From Lepisosteus oculatus (Eukaryota; Chordata; Actinopteri; Semionotiformes; Lepisosteidae), in NCBI RefSeq assembly GCF_040954835.1, contig NC_090698.1:66719284-66783283 (forward strand): 64,000 nt of DNA, in the 5' to 3' direction. The notes beneath the pieces are model-generated. The model made no database searches and was not told the origin of the DNA. It saw only the letters and a program-made list of their open reading frames with translations. Below, piece by piece: positions 53,301-64,000 of the stretch (position 1 is the first letter of the stretch; the number at the start of each line of letters is the position of its first letter). Both the position numbers and the translations under genes were made by a program.

Positions 53301-56300
53301 ACATCGGCTCAATTAAGGCAGATGGCTTAACCTTTTCATTATGAAAGGGCTCTGCTTCCTAGGCTATAGCCCTGTTTCAGTCGTCTTACAGAATCTCCTG
53401 AATGAGCTCTGAACTGTTTGCAGTTTGACCTATATTTTTTTTTCACGTTCTTATCTTTTTGTCAAACATACGCAGTAACTCCTGTTTGATAATGCAGCTC
53501 TAGAATAAACTTCAACCTGGGACTTTGCCTTCAAAAGACTCCCTGCTAGAGATTTTTAGAGCGGTTTTTTAGCTAGTTTGGCCACCTTATGTGTAGTGCT
53601 CTCTGGTGTGGCAGTGTGCTCGTTGTTTCAGAGACTCGCTAATAAAAAACATATTAAGCTGTTTACAAGCAATGGATGTCACGCTGCGTGTTCAAGGGGA
53701 ATGTTCTGTTGTAGTTAAAATGAGCCCGGTAGTGATTTAACTGTGCCCGCTGGGATCAGAGTGCCGGTGTCAGACTGGCGCTGTGGACGGTCGTGCTCAC
53801 TGGCCTGCTCTGCGGATGAGCGCAGCAGGACAGCTCTTCAGTTTCGAACAGGGGTACGCAAACAGTTGATGCAGAGCTGACATGTAGGGGTCTCATAGGT
53901 TCAGAGGAGTCACAAACAAGTTCAGTTTGTTTTGCATTTCTATAGCCGAAGGCCTATAGTACCGTGCACATTGCTGGTCTTGCCCGGAGGTCAGTGGCTG
54001 TATTCCAGAGCAAGAAGAGTCCATCGGGTCCGTCAGGTGGGCGGGCTGGGCGTCTTCCTCTTGTTTGTAGCTTTTCCTGTGTTGCTAGGAGAGCCTTAGG
54101 GTCTTCTGGACTGTGTTTAATCCCAGCCATTGAGTATGGCCAAGCATTAACATTCACACTGACCTCTGGGTCTGATGCAAAACTAAATGCAAAAATGTTC
54201 TGCTGCATTTCCACAGTGTCCTGTATGTCCTAGTGTATGCCCTAGGTACAGTTTGTACTGTATGCCATTAGCATCTTGCACTAGTCCATTGCCTCTCTCG
54301 GAGAAGACATTCCCATTACTGGGAAACGTAGGTCACGTTCTGACTTCGTCATGTGGCAGATCCATACATGATTATAAAATGCGGAGTTTATTGGATTCTC
54401 AAACAGTTCACTCTTTATTACTTTATTTAGTCTTCCAGCTGTTACTAGCACAGTTTTCATTTTTGTTTTCTAAATGTTCCAGGTTATGTGGGTTTAGGTA
54501 AGAATATTTATACAGCAGCTGAGGACTGGAAGTACTTAATGTATTAAGTATAATGGTTAAAATTTTGTAACATATCTTTACATTCAAATTCAAAAATAGG
54601 CTATCCAGACCTGTATGCAGCATAATATTTTGCTAATAGCGAGTTTCTCAGGTGAGCTTGTTTGAATTTTGCACTTTTATGCACTTGGTATGCCTATGTA
54701 GAGTTGTTGCATGGAAATTGATGTTCTCACAGAGAGAAACGTGCTCATAATTTGTCACATAGTACCTTTCACGATGAATTATCATGAGACATTTTACAAC
54801 AGAACAATAGAGACTGGTATCCATGTCTCTCTGCAGTAAAATACAGTCAATAAAGACATTGTCTGCACCAAGGCCGAGCCTAAATCTTGTTACATTTTCT
54901 AAAGGTTTACCACAAGAGGCAGCAAGAATGTTTGAAAGCTGGCACCCTGGTTGAGAAAACAATGTACAAAGTAATGTAACCCGAGATATAGCCACAGACG
55001 TGTACAACTCTTTCGACTGTATAAAATCTTGCCTGGTTTAAGCCATCATATCCCAAGGAAGCTGTCAAAAAGACAGCAAATGAAAACACACTTAAATGGA
55101 CCTCTTGGATCTTGTTCAAACGATGTGGGGAAGCTGAAGGCGGTGGCTGAGGGTGGGGATTTGCTGAAGATGTGTTTTTTTGTGTCTGCAGAAAGAAGGG
55201 AGTCTTTAGGCAGTCCACTGGCACAAGACGTCCAACACCTGTAGCAAAGCTGAGGGGTGTAGTGTAGTGTGAAACAGCTGCTTAAAGGGGAATCAGCACT
55301 GAGGAGTGCATTTCAGACTACAGTAACAGTAAATTGACAAGTTTCTGTGTAGAGTTTACCTCACAAAATAGATGACATTTCCGGGTACGCGCAGCACCCT
55401 ATTCCGTGATTCAGAACGAGGCACAAAACTTCGCTGAAGCGCAGCGGCCCGATTTACACCGTCAACAAGCAGGCTTGCGAGTACTGCTCGTTTGATCCCA
55501 TACAAGTATTGCCTTCAACTGGGAGGCGCTTTTCCTGCCGACAAATACTGCTTACGCGTCAGCCGCATACAGGTCGCGCTGGAACGTGGGGCAGGGACTA
55601 GTGAGCAGGAAGGGCCTCATCGCGGCGCAATTCCTGGGAACTCGAATGCGGTTTGTGCGACAACATGGCGGTTTGCGGCACTTTCACGAAGTTAAGGATT
55701 TTGTGCTTCATTCGAAGTTTGTACGAGTTATATATATATACACACCGGCGATGCGGCGCAGGTCAGTGTAAAATCTGAGACCCCCGGGGGTCAAGCTGTG
55801 TCCTTCTCCATAAACTACCTGGTGAAAAGCATGTGGACAAAAGGCCTTCTGAAAGCTGCAATTATTCTGATTTTAGAGGGTGTCTTGTTTCCGCCCTCCC
55901 TTCCCCAAGCAAACCGGTCGTATTTAACGTCCGTGGAAGGGTAAGCGAAGAATTGAGGGAAAAAATAGGTCATGCCTAGAAACAAAGTTGTCTTTTGCTC
56001 CATTTTTCTACGTTTCGCAACTGACTTTCATTTTTTTTTTTGTTTTGCAGGAAATCACCCTGACGGAGGGGAAAGATGTCTTTGAATCGTGGAAGGACCC
56101 CCCTCCTCCTGTCTACATGCAGTTTTTTTTCTTCAATGTGTCGAACCCTGACGTGTTTCTCAAGGGCGGGAAACCTGTTGTGACCCAGATCGGCCCATAC
56201 ACGTACAGGTGAGGAACAAGCGCAAATCCGTCGTACACGTTGAGGAGGCACGGGGACGACCAGTTAGCCAGTTCGAAAGGGAAGCCTCTTTCGCGCTACA

Positions 56301-59300
56301 ACTTCCTTACATGTGAAAAAAGAAAGAGAGAACGTTTTCCTCAAGTCAGGTAGTGGAATTCCCCAATTTGAGGACTTTACTGATGAATTATAAAGGGTCT
56401 ACATACTATTAAAAAAAAAATCTTCTGTGTCTGTCGGTTGCTGTGCAGGTTGTTTTTCACTTTTAAAGGCAGACCGCTCACCTCATGTCTCTGTGTCTTT
56501 ATCTCAGTGGGTTTATTCCTGGTAAAACATTTGCAGTCCCACGTCCTGTTTTTTCTGCTCATTGCAGATTCTTTCACGAGTTCTGTCTGAATTTGTTTCC
56601 CAATCTTGTCTTGTGAAACCACTGTCCTCTTCCCTCCCGGTGGGAGTGTGCAGTGCTGAATGGGCACTGTAACGATTTCAGAACGGCGATTGAGGCTCAC
56701 TTGTGAAGATACTGAACGAAAATACAGACGTACAAGTGCTGTTTTATCCTACTGTGAGGGAGAACATGGTACAGATGAACACAAAGTGATGTAAATACTG
56801 TTGATTCCTGGAACTTCTCCAGTGACGCTCTGCGAAATGCATGTCAGTCCAAATGCAAGCTGTATTGAATGCTAAACAGTACGGTAGTGGCTGCACACTG
56901 TCATAGGCTCCTTTCTTTTAATTAAGAAACTGAGTGCAAGTGAGAACTCAGCTGTGTATGTCAAAAGGCTGGATTTCAGTAAGAAGTGTGTGCAAGGAAT
57001 AATTGCTAATTGGTATTATTTCAATTTGACATATGATTGGCACAGTTAATTCAAAAGGGAATACCGTTTTATTTGACTTTGTAAATAAGTAGCATTTACA
57101 TCGCGTTTGTCAATAAAATTGCATCTTAAATTTTAATATTTGAAACTTCCATTGGCTGTCTCACATTTTCCACTGGTTTTCCAAAGTCCAGGTTAGATTT
57201 ACAGTACCTGAATTTCAATGTGTGTGAAGTGGGTTAAATACACAGTGAAGATCCCAAAGCAAATATCAAAGTTCCAGGATCAATTTGAAATAAAAGTTAA
57301 ACCGAGGTCACTTGGCCTGCTTATGAGCTAAATATGCTTGTCACAAATGCCGGCACACATCGCCACAATCCCCAAAACTGCCAGCGTGTCACCTTAATTG
57401 TTCGTGTAGTGAGTGGCCTCTCTCCTAGCTTATCCACATCCTGCACAGTCCTCTTCCTTCTTGGCCGGTCTTAACTTGGCGCTCCTCGCTCGTCTACATT
57501 AATCCCAAGGCTCTGGAGTATCCAACTCCTTCTGTTCTGTCAGCCTTGACTTCCTTTATCACTCCAGCACACCTCTTCACTTTCAGTCTTCTCGAAGCCC
57601 CGGGTCTTTACTAAAATCAGTATGTTTTCTGATCTCTGGTTTTCCCCGGTTGATACTGTTTGGCTGCTTATCTACAGCCAACGCTTGTGTCCCCGACACA
57701 GAATCAGCCGTTTTGTTGTTTTGTTTTACTCTTTCTGGCCTCACAATCTGAGACCTCCTGTCTGTCTGCTGATGATAAGGCACAGGGAGTCCTCGGGATT
57801 CAGCCTGTGCCATCAACACCTCTGGCTTAGCTGTGGGGTGTAGGTACTCTGCTACCCGGCCAAGTGATACCCCACTCCTGGTCCAGGTGACCTTGTTCCC
57901 TGGCAAGAGCCACAACCCCAATACCGCTCAGCTTGTCTGTGCTGGGCCTGGGCCGTATTTTCTCAAGCCTGCCTGGTTTCACAGGCTTGTCAATCGGAAC
58001 AGTCCTTTGCTACTGTGAGCTCTCGTTCTCCCTCCTTCCCTGCTGGTGCCGAGACACAGACTGGCTTTCTGACACGGCTACCTCTCACTACCCCACCAGA
58101 CAAGGTGTGCAACTGCGCTTCTGGAGCCCTAGAAAACTTCAGAAGTTCAAATTGTCTCTTGTGTTGCAGACCAGTGTTTTTTCCAGCCCTTTTCTCCCTC
58201 CAGAATTGTGTCCTTGGTGGGGGGGGAACTGTGCAAGTGATATCGAGATGTAAAAATTCATATCAAGGTTTAATCTTGTTGTTTGTTTGTTTTTGTTTTT
58301 TTTCTTTCAGGGAGTACAGGCCGCGAGAGAACGTAACCTTTGTGGATAACGGAACGAAGGTCTCCGCCTTGAACCCCAAGTCTTTCGTGTTTCTTCCAGA
58401 GATGTCAGCTGGGGACCCCGAGACTGACCGCCTGACAACGGTCAACATCCCAGCCGTGGTAAGGGGCGTCAGTGCGGCGGGGAACGTGGGAACCCCAGCA
58501 GCATTCGTGCTCGAGGGGCGATCGGCTTCGCACCCCTGTGCTCAGCGGGATCCCTCCACATCGCTTCTGTTTAACCTTGCTGTGTTCCGCGTTCTGTACA
58601 GGATACGGATGTTTTCATTTTAACACCGCGCACTGCGTATGTCAAGAGTTGATGCTGTTTCAGCTGGGGAGGTAACAGCGGGTTACAACCCCTTCATTCA
58701 CTCTCAAGTAAAGTTGTGTACTTTCCAGCGGTACACGGCGTCACGGCTTCCTTGGTCCCAGTGTGCGTCTTTAAGTTCATGAAAACATGATTAGGTTGCC
58801 ATTGTAAGTCTGAAAAGGGCTATTTGCAAAGGAAAAATGGTACTAGGCATTTGTTATGCTAATCGCACGCTGAAACTCATTTGTCATAGCCCGGGAATGT
58901 TTATGCAAAACTGTTTTTTATGTAAAGGCACCAAAAATGCATTGCATTGTGTGCTCAAACCTTAAATAAGCTGTAGGTTCTATGGATGTAATCAGCAGGT
59001 AAGAACAGGCTCCGACTTCTGTATCCTCTTGCTTGCTCTTGTTCAAAGACTAAAGAAAGAAGTTTTTCCCATTGGAATACAGTTAAAAGAGCTGCCAGAG
59101 TGTGAAGTCCGGTGAGGTGTGTCTGGAGGGCTCCAACACCCAGCCAGTGCAGCCTGAGGGTTTGTGAAAAAGGAGTGGTGCTAGCAGATTACATGCTTTA
59201 CAAAACTGCAATAAGCATTCAGACTTTTGGGCCTAGTGCTCTGCTGCTCAGGGTCATATGCACCTATTCCCAAGGCTAGGGGTGGCCAAGACGCACTTTG

Positions 59301-61475
59301 TGGGTTTGAACTGTTGACATCAAACTCACCTACAGCCTAGATTGAGCCCTGAGCATCTAAATTTGTTTCTGACATCCAAAGCCCGTTCTGCATAATTCCT
59401 GCTTTCAGGACGTCAAAATGCCTTGAAACCCATCATTGACGAGTGGTTAAAAAAAAAGGCAGTCGGAGAATCGCTGGTCCGAAGGATATACGGGGCAGGC
59501 ATGTGGAGATCATTGGTGTTTCTTCATTTCTTATTACTTATTGTTGCAAAACATTTGGAGTGTCTCCTGTCCTTGGTCCTGTAGCTGCGAAGCGAGACCC
59601 AGCTCACTGTTGGACACTGAGGAAGTGGAACCCATTTAGTGTTTAAAAAAAACTGGCGGTGTTGTGAAATAGATGCAGTCTGGCTCAGAGCTTGGTTGTT
59701 CAAAGGCTGAGAGCCAAAGCACATTTGGAAAACTAACAAAGTGTTCTTTAATCGGTTAATATTTTTTTCTAGTTTCATGCAGGTTATACTTTAGTGTTCT
59801 TAACCGTATGTGCATACTCTTTGTAGACAAATAGTGCTAATGTTGCAATGTTGAACAGCAGTAGTAGTGTCTTCTCCCATTACTTCGATATCGATGGTCA
59901 GTCTTCAGGCCATAGTTCTGAATTTAAAATCTAATAAACCACAGATCTGAATGGTACAGAATTTTCCCTGATTTCCACAGTGTATCTTTTTTGGAAGGCC
60001 TGTTAAGCTTTTGGTATGGATTAAGTCCTGATATTTAAATTTGAACACACCAGACAATAAAGAGGCCAGGAAAAATCATTTCATCCTTTGTAACTACCGG
60101 GCGTTTTACTAATTGATCGATATTAATTAGTTTTCCTCTGTTGGAGATGAATACACTGCTGGCCTCAAGCCGATCATGACTGTAACTTCACATCTCTCTG
60201 GAAAGTGTGGTTTTCTGGGCAGGTTACGGTTATGGAAAACCATTCTCATGAAGCCTCTTGACTTCAGGATCCTGCTCTAAAGCTCGTTTTTAATAGCTGC
60301 AGGTACAGTTTGTCAGCAGCCGGATCCAGAAGCCCAGGATAACCTTGGCGCTGTCCCGCTTTTCTTTTCTCCTGCGCTCCAGGCCGTGATGGATGTTGTG
60401 AAGTCCAGCTTCCTCCTGAGCTCCATGGTGTCCTTGTGGATGGCCTCCATAGGCGTGGAGATGTTCATGACTCGCACAGTGAACGAAATACTGTGGGGCT
60501 TCAAAGACCCTCTTCTTTCGCGACTCAAACCCTTTAAGCCTGAGGTAGAAGAATACTTTGGGCTCATGTACAAGGTACGGCTGGTATTTGCGATTGTCTG
60601 TATTCAACAAAGGCACGTTAAAAGCAGTTTCTGTATCTTTTTTTTTTTCAAATTTGTGATTTTGTCTGTCTTATTAATCGTTTGGTGATTTTAAGCGGGT
60701 CTTTCTGTTGCAGTTTTCAGTCTTTTAACATTTACACGGCTGAAAACGTTAGGTGGAGTAAGGTGAAGCAGGCAGTAGCATAAAAGAGACAAACACAGTA
60801 ACATGAAGTGTTGACGTACTCCATACAGCAGGATGAGGAGTATGGATTTTTTTCATTGTTGATATATAGATTTGCTTATTTTAAGTCTTCATGATGATGG
60901 CTTCTAAATAACAAAAGAATAAAAAATGATTACCCATCATGATCTTGTTTCATGGCCTTTGGTCAGGAGGACACAGAAAGGGGACAGAAGATGGCAGCTG
61001 GCTGCTTTCTGATTGAAGGCAGAGCTTCCTTTCTCTCGTGCCCCAGTACAATATAAACGCCTTTCCTTAATAATCAGTGTGTTGTTCAAAGGTTGCTTTA
61101 ATTTTCAGAAAGGCCATCATTGGCATTTTCTGCGAAAGCTGGAAGCGCTATGCGCCATTGCTACTCTTCCTTAAAACGTGTTCTGAAAGGGTTTTAATTA
61201 AGAATAGTCTCCTCTTTATTGTAGCTAGGGTGGTGCTAGTCATAAGTGTCCATTTTTAAAGCAGGCTTTTCATGAAACCATTAGATTACTGGACTTGGTA
61301 AATCTGTAAAAGTGAGCAAGAGTGCTGGTGAGCCTGAACTAGTTCATAGTCCACTGAATGTTCATTTTTTTCCCCCCCGTTAGAAAAACGGTTCCAGTGA
61401 AGGAGAGTTTGTTTTCCACACTGGAGAAGAAGACTACAGAGATTATGGGAAAATTGCTACGTGGAACGGTCAAAG
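44246..61475 (+). CDS. scarb2: SCARB2/LIMP-2-type gene B, exons 1-5 (3' part outside window)
   Basis: A second CD36-family lysosomal membrane receptor. Exons 44246-44368, 56051-56208, 58311-58458, 60383-60574 and 61384-61475 join into 237 residues in one frame. Seen: a short cytosolic start (MTRRSCAIYG), the N-terminal membrane helix (about residues 9-30), the family block PPPPVYMQFFFFNVSNPD, GPYTYREYRPRENV, LNPKSFVF and NIPAV, the apical helices of the luminal domain (exon 4) and FMTRTVNEILWGFKDPLL. Sequons are NVS, NVT, NGT and NGS. In human LIMP-2 the exon 4 helices bind beta-glucocerebrosidase; here that stretch (MDVVKSSFLLSSMVSLWMAS) is quite different, so binding cannot be assumed. The start ATG has G at -3 and is the first ATG in a 785-base leader. 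Exons 6-12 must lie after the window. SCARB1 is less likely from the overall match. Whether the product carries a dileucine tail is unknown. Confidence 0.9.
45131..48866 (+). other. intron 1 of gene B, first part
   Basis: Intronic DNA after the CpG island. No exon, RNA gene or named repeat could be supported; frames of up to 178 codons on both strands at 48.0-48.6 kb overlap each other and match nothing. Confidence 0.4.
48867..50330 (+). repeat. dispersed repeat family D, long copy interrupted by a SINE
   Basis: Begins gaagaggctgtttggcccat, with gtttcaggaacatggctgca, and runs through the blocks mirrored at 30880-31795. It is split by the SINE at 49816-50104; the ctaggtactg block resumes right after it. 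Confidence 0.8.
49816..50104 (+). mobile_element. tRNA-derived SINE with (GATCT)n tail, nested in family D
   Basis: Head ggctctgtggctgaggatct (A box) and ccgttcgtatccc (B box), body with gggcaaggcccttaacccca and ccgtataaatg, and a tail of five tandem GATCT-type units. Inserted within the family D element. Confidence 0.85.
50331..52305 (+). other. intron 1 of gene B, middle part
   Basis: No feature recognised between the repeats. Confidence 0.4.
52306..52602 (-). mobile_element. tRNA-derived SINE, minus strand
   Basis: The minus strand reads ggctctgtggcttaggatct, gctggttcaaatct (B box), aaggcccttaaccccaactg and ends in TTATCT units at 52306-52320. Full-length copy of the same family as 49816-50104. 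Confidence 0.85.
52603..56050 (+). other. intron 1 of gene B, last part
   Basis: Contains a short family D fragment at about 54085-54145 (gagccttagggtcttctgga, gtttaatcccagccattgag) and a possible worn gaagaggccatttggt piece near 53145. No exon or RNA gene seen. Confidence 0.45.
56051..56208 (+). CDS. scarb2: gene B exon 2
   Basis: Acceptor tttgttttgcag and donor gtgagg; 158 bp. Reads EITLTEGKDVFESWKDPPPP, VYMQFFFFNVSNPDVFLKGG and QIGPYTYR, the most conserved N-terminal luminal block of the family, with one sequon (NVS). Confidence 0.95.
56209..58310 (+). other. intron 2 of gene B
   Basis: No repeat or exon recognised. A minus-strand frame of 112 codons at 57921-57583 matches nothing I know. 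Confidence 0.4.
58311..58458 (+). CDS. scarb2: gene B exon 3
   Basis: Acceptor tttctttcag and donor gtaagg; 148 bp. Reads (R)EYRPRENVTFVDNGTKVSA, LNPKSFVFLPEMSAGDPETD and TTVNIPAV. It includes sequons NVT and NGT and the VFxPExSxGDP block. Phase 0 at its end. Confidence 0.94.
58459..60382 (+). other. intron 3 of gene B
   Basis: No feature recognised. The exon 3 frame runs open for about 165 bases past the donor, which explains the long open frame there. Confidence 0.4.
60383..60574 (+). CDS. scarb2: gene B exon 4, apical helices
   Basis: Acceptor ctgcgctccag and donor gtacgg; 64 codons. Reads AVMDVVKSSFLLSSMVSLWM, then ASIGVEMFMTRTVNEILWGF and KDPLLSRLKPFKPEVEEYFG. The first half is the variable helical bundle at the tip of the luminal domain; the second half is the family-wide TVxEILWG(F/Y)KDP motif. 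Confidence 0.93.
60575..61383 (+). other. intron 4 of gene B
   Basis: AT-rich intron ending in a C/T-rich tract before exon 5. Nothing else recognised. Confidence 0.45.
61384..61475 (+). CDS. scarb2: gene B exon 5
   Basis: Acceptor cccccccgttag and donor gtaaag; 92 bp. Reads KNGSSEGEFVFHTGEEDYRD and YGKIATWNGQ, ending two bases into a codon. It matches the KNGTxDGxYVFLTGE....EWNG block. Exon 6 would start with one base finishing the codon, as exon 6 of gene A does. Confidence 0.92.
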
Positions 61476-62124
61476 GTAAAGATGTATTCAGTGTAATATA
61501 CAGCGTAATATTCATTTATAGCATGTGACCGCACTAAACAGTAGGAACATTAAGCCAGACTGTTCAGCTGCAAAGAACAAATTGGTGCAGGGTCAGCAGT
61601 CAAGAGACTTACTCTTTTGCAACAGAAGAGTCTAAACGGATAAGGACTAATAGCTGTTTAAGTGCTCCATCGGTGACAGTTTTTTTTTAAATGGGGGAGA
61701 TTTACAAGGCAAATGTCCCTGCAGGCTATACAGGGTTTATATTCTGATTTGGTTCAGAATGTCTGGATTGAAATACACGAGTCAAGTGGCCAATTAACAT
61801 TCCACGTGGTTCTACTAAAGCAAGCGAAAATAATAGTTATTTACACGTGCTACACTCGTAACGAGATTTGGAGAGTGGCAAGGATGGCGATGCTGCTCGG
61901 AACATTAGAACAGCAATACATGAGTCTTAGAACCACTCTCATTTGTTTGGTATTTCCTCTCTGTACATATCTTCTTGTCCCAGATGCACGGACAGAGACT
62001 TACATTTTCTTCACTTCACAGACGAGGCTGTTGATTCTGTTCTTTAGCAATGTGTTGCTGGAAAGAATTAAGTTTCTGTGTATCTAGGCTGGGATCACAA
62101 ATCTGTCAGTGCTTGGACTATGAT

Positions 62125-62390
62125 TTCAGAGGAGAAGAGGCCATTTTGTTTGTCAGGCTCCGTTCGCGGGTTAGTTTCTCAAATGATCCAGGGATCCCGC
62201 CCAGGTGTTTTTTCAAAAAAGCCAGGGTGTTAGTTTCATCGTCATGGTTGGGTCGCTTGTTCCGTTTTCCCATAACCCTCCTGGTTTTCATTTTAAAAGC
62301 AGTCCCATGTCGTTTTGAGATGTGCCCATGTTACTTTACCTCGACCTGTTGGTATGTGTTTGATGCTTGAATTAATAAAGAGAGGAGAGG
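62125..62390 (+). repeat. worn family D repeat fragment in intron 5 of gene B
   Basis: Begins ggagaagaggccattttgtt, followed by weakly matching blocks (tgatccagggatcccgccca, gccagggtgttagtttcatc). Old and diverged. Confidence 0.5.
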
Positions 62391-64000
62391 TAATTCATCA
62401 GCTTAGTTAACCCTTTTAGACACCCTGTGTACTGTATTAAACTTGACTTTTTCAGATCCCTTTTTTCTGAACTACACTACACTATGTTCTTTTAGAACCC
62501 TTTAAACTACAGTAAGATTAGTTTTTGCTGTGCTTTGCACAAACAAGGGATCCTATTGTGTAAAGGAGTGGAGACCGTGATGAATAAGCATTCATTTTTC
62601 TTGCAAAACATATCTGAAACCTTCCCTTCTCTCCTGTAGGACCCAGCCTGCTTTATGGCTTAATGGCTTTGCATCTCATATTTTTATGTTCTTATGTACA
62701 GTTTACCGGATGCTCAATTAAATTTTATTTGATAAAAAAAACACAATATATCCATGCTCACTGTGGGTTAAGTACAGTATATCTAATCAGTTTTAGGAAA
62801 TTTACACTTTCTCAGGCTTAACTTTCTTTAGGCTTTTTTTTTAAAAAAAGATACAGCCTAAATTGTTTTGAAGATCTCTTAGCAGATAAGAGTTCATTTC
62901 ACAAAGTTGTTGATTTAAGGCCTGGAAATTTAAATTCCTGACTTCCTGGTATGTATTCTAGCAGTTGGTGGTCAGTTTTTAAACCGTTACGTATGCTGTT
63001 TAGGGTCAGACAACATTGCCTGCAAAAATGCTTTGATCTGATACAGTTTGCTTCTTCATGATCAGTATCAGCAATGCCCATTCTTGTGGTTCACTTGTAC
63101 AGCCTTGCAGCTGTTACACTTGAATTGTAATGAGCTGGGAGATGTTGGATACACCAGCACCCAATTCTGCAATTTCCAAGAGCACGCCTTGGTCAAGAAC
63201 CACCGGAATCCCTCCCTATGTGCCTCTTTAGAAAACAAATGTGTAGAAAGATGTCTTGCAGCAGAAGCCAGTACATCTGCAGTTTGATCAAGGGTGACGT
63301 TGAGATTTATTCGGATTGTGTGGTTCGATCCTCCTCCCTCCAGTGTGGCAGTGCGTTCAGATCTCTGTTGGACATCTGAGGTAACCATTGTCTTAACATA
63401 CTTGGACATTTAGCTCTTCATTAAAAAAAACAAACACATACTGTATAAAACTGCCTATAGCCAGATTCTGAAATGCAGATAAGATGATCCCTGGCTGTGG
63501 CGTGTGGCCAGAAGAAGAGGCTCTTCCACGTGGTGCTGTGACCAGTAACCAGAGACTTTGGACACCAAAGAGCTTTTGCAGCACATTTTCTTTCCTCTCG
63601 GGCTGCAGCTAAAAAGAGGAAATTGTTCAGGTTTTTTTTTCCCATGATGGGCTTGATGTTGACTACCGTCTAGCTGTCTTCTTTTCCTGTTTAAAAAGAT
63701 GATTATAGGAAATTCTCTTCAAGACCTATAAAGTTAATTTTTAAAGTTTTTGCGCGTCAACGTCTATTAAGTTAGGGATCTTGCATGGCATTCTTAACTT
63801 TCTTGTTCCACATGGAAATGTCTTGTAGTAGAAAAAAGGAATATTCGAAAGAGAGGGTTGTTTTTACAGAGTGCTGATCCCGTATAGAGGTTTTGTTAAA
63901 TGACTGGATTTGCGACATGAGCAAATATTGGCCCACCATCTCCTGCCATGAATCTAGCTTAAAATTGAATTTGAATTGAAAAGGTCCTGAGTAGAAAGTA
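62391..64000 (+). other. intron 5 of gene B, to window end
   Basis: No exon 6 homologous to the WW..CN.INGT block of gene A was found, so the next exon lies beyond base 64000. Nothing else recognised. Confidence 0.45.

Noticed and set aside
57583..57921. 112-codon minus-strand frame in intron 2 of gene B
   Set aside because: Composition suggests an old repeat; no family could be recognised.
58015..58623. 202-codon frame covering gene B exon 3
   Set aside because: It is the exon 3 frame running into both flanking introns; only 58311-58458 has splice sites and family homology.
1..64000. CRISPR arrays, bacterial operons, prophage
   Set aside because: The window is intron-rich vertebrate DNA; the tandem repeats found are microsatellites, SINE tails and one 52-bp duplication.
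1..64000. tRNA and rRNA genes
   Set aside because: The only tRNA-like sequences are the heads of SINEs, with worn A and B boxes and no cloverleaf end; no rRNA-like block was seen.

Overview
This is vertebrate nuclear DNA, most likely from a ray-finned fish. The genes are split by long introns with GT/AG splice sites. One promoter sits in a CpG island. The repeats are fish-like: an L2/Maui-type LINE, tRNA-derived SINEs and a decayed Ty3/Gypsy element. I cannot name the species. Almost all coding sequence lies in short exons, so most long open frames are chance.

Three genes can be read. (1) Gene A, plus strand, about 677-23813, is the 3' half (exons 6-12) of a CD36-family gene whose product is lysosome membrane protein 2 (SCARB2/LIMP-2). 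It covers the distal luminal domain, the C-terminal membrane helix and a tail with the lysosomal dileucine signal ERQPLL. Exons 1-5 lie before the window. (2) A complete three-exon minus-strand gene at 30117-27457 encodes an 85-residue LEAP2 precursor (liver-expressed antimicrobial peptide 2 / ghrelin-receptor antagonist), with signal peptide, RAKR furin site and four cysteines at the family spacing. (3) Gene B, plus strand, starts at 44246 in a CpG island and is the 5' half (exons 1-5) of a second SCARB2-type gene; the rest lies past the window end.

Layout: 1-23.8 kb gene A, with introns full of old transposons; 23.8-26.7 kb probable 3' UTR of gene A; 27.1-30.2 kb leap2, tail-to-tail with gene A; 30.2-42.4 kb repeat-rich intergenic DNA; 42.5-45.1 kb CpG-rich promoter region and exon 1 of gene B; 44.4-64 kb introns 1-5 of gene B with exons 2-5. 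The arrangement is a head-to-tail pair of scarb2 paralogues with leap2 between them. The A and B parts do not overlap in the protein. They add up to almost exactly one LIMP-2 length, with matching splice phase, so a permuted or misassembled single gene must also be excluded.

Both SCARB2-type products are expected in late endosomes and lysosomes. LEAP2 is a secreted hormone/antimicrobial peptide with no known functional link to them, so the neighbourhood looks like shared location rather than a pathway.
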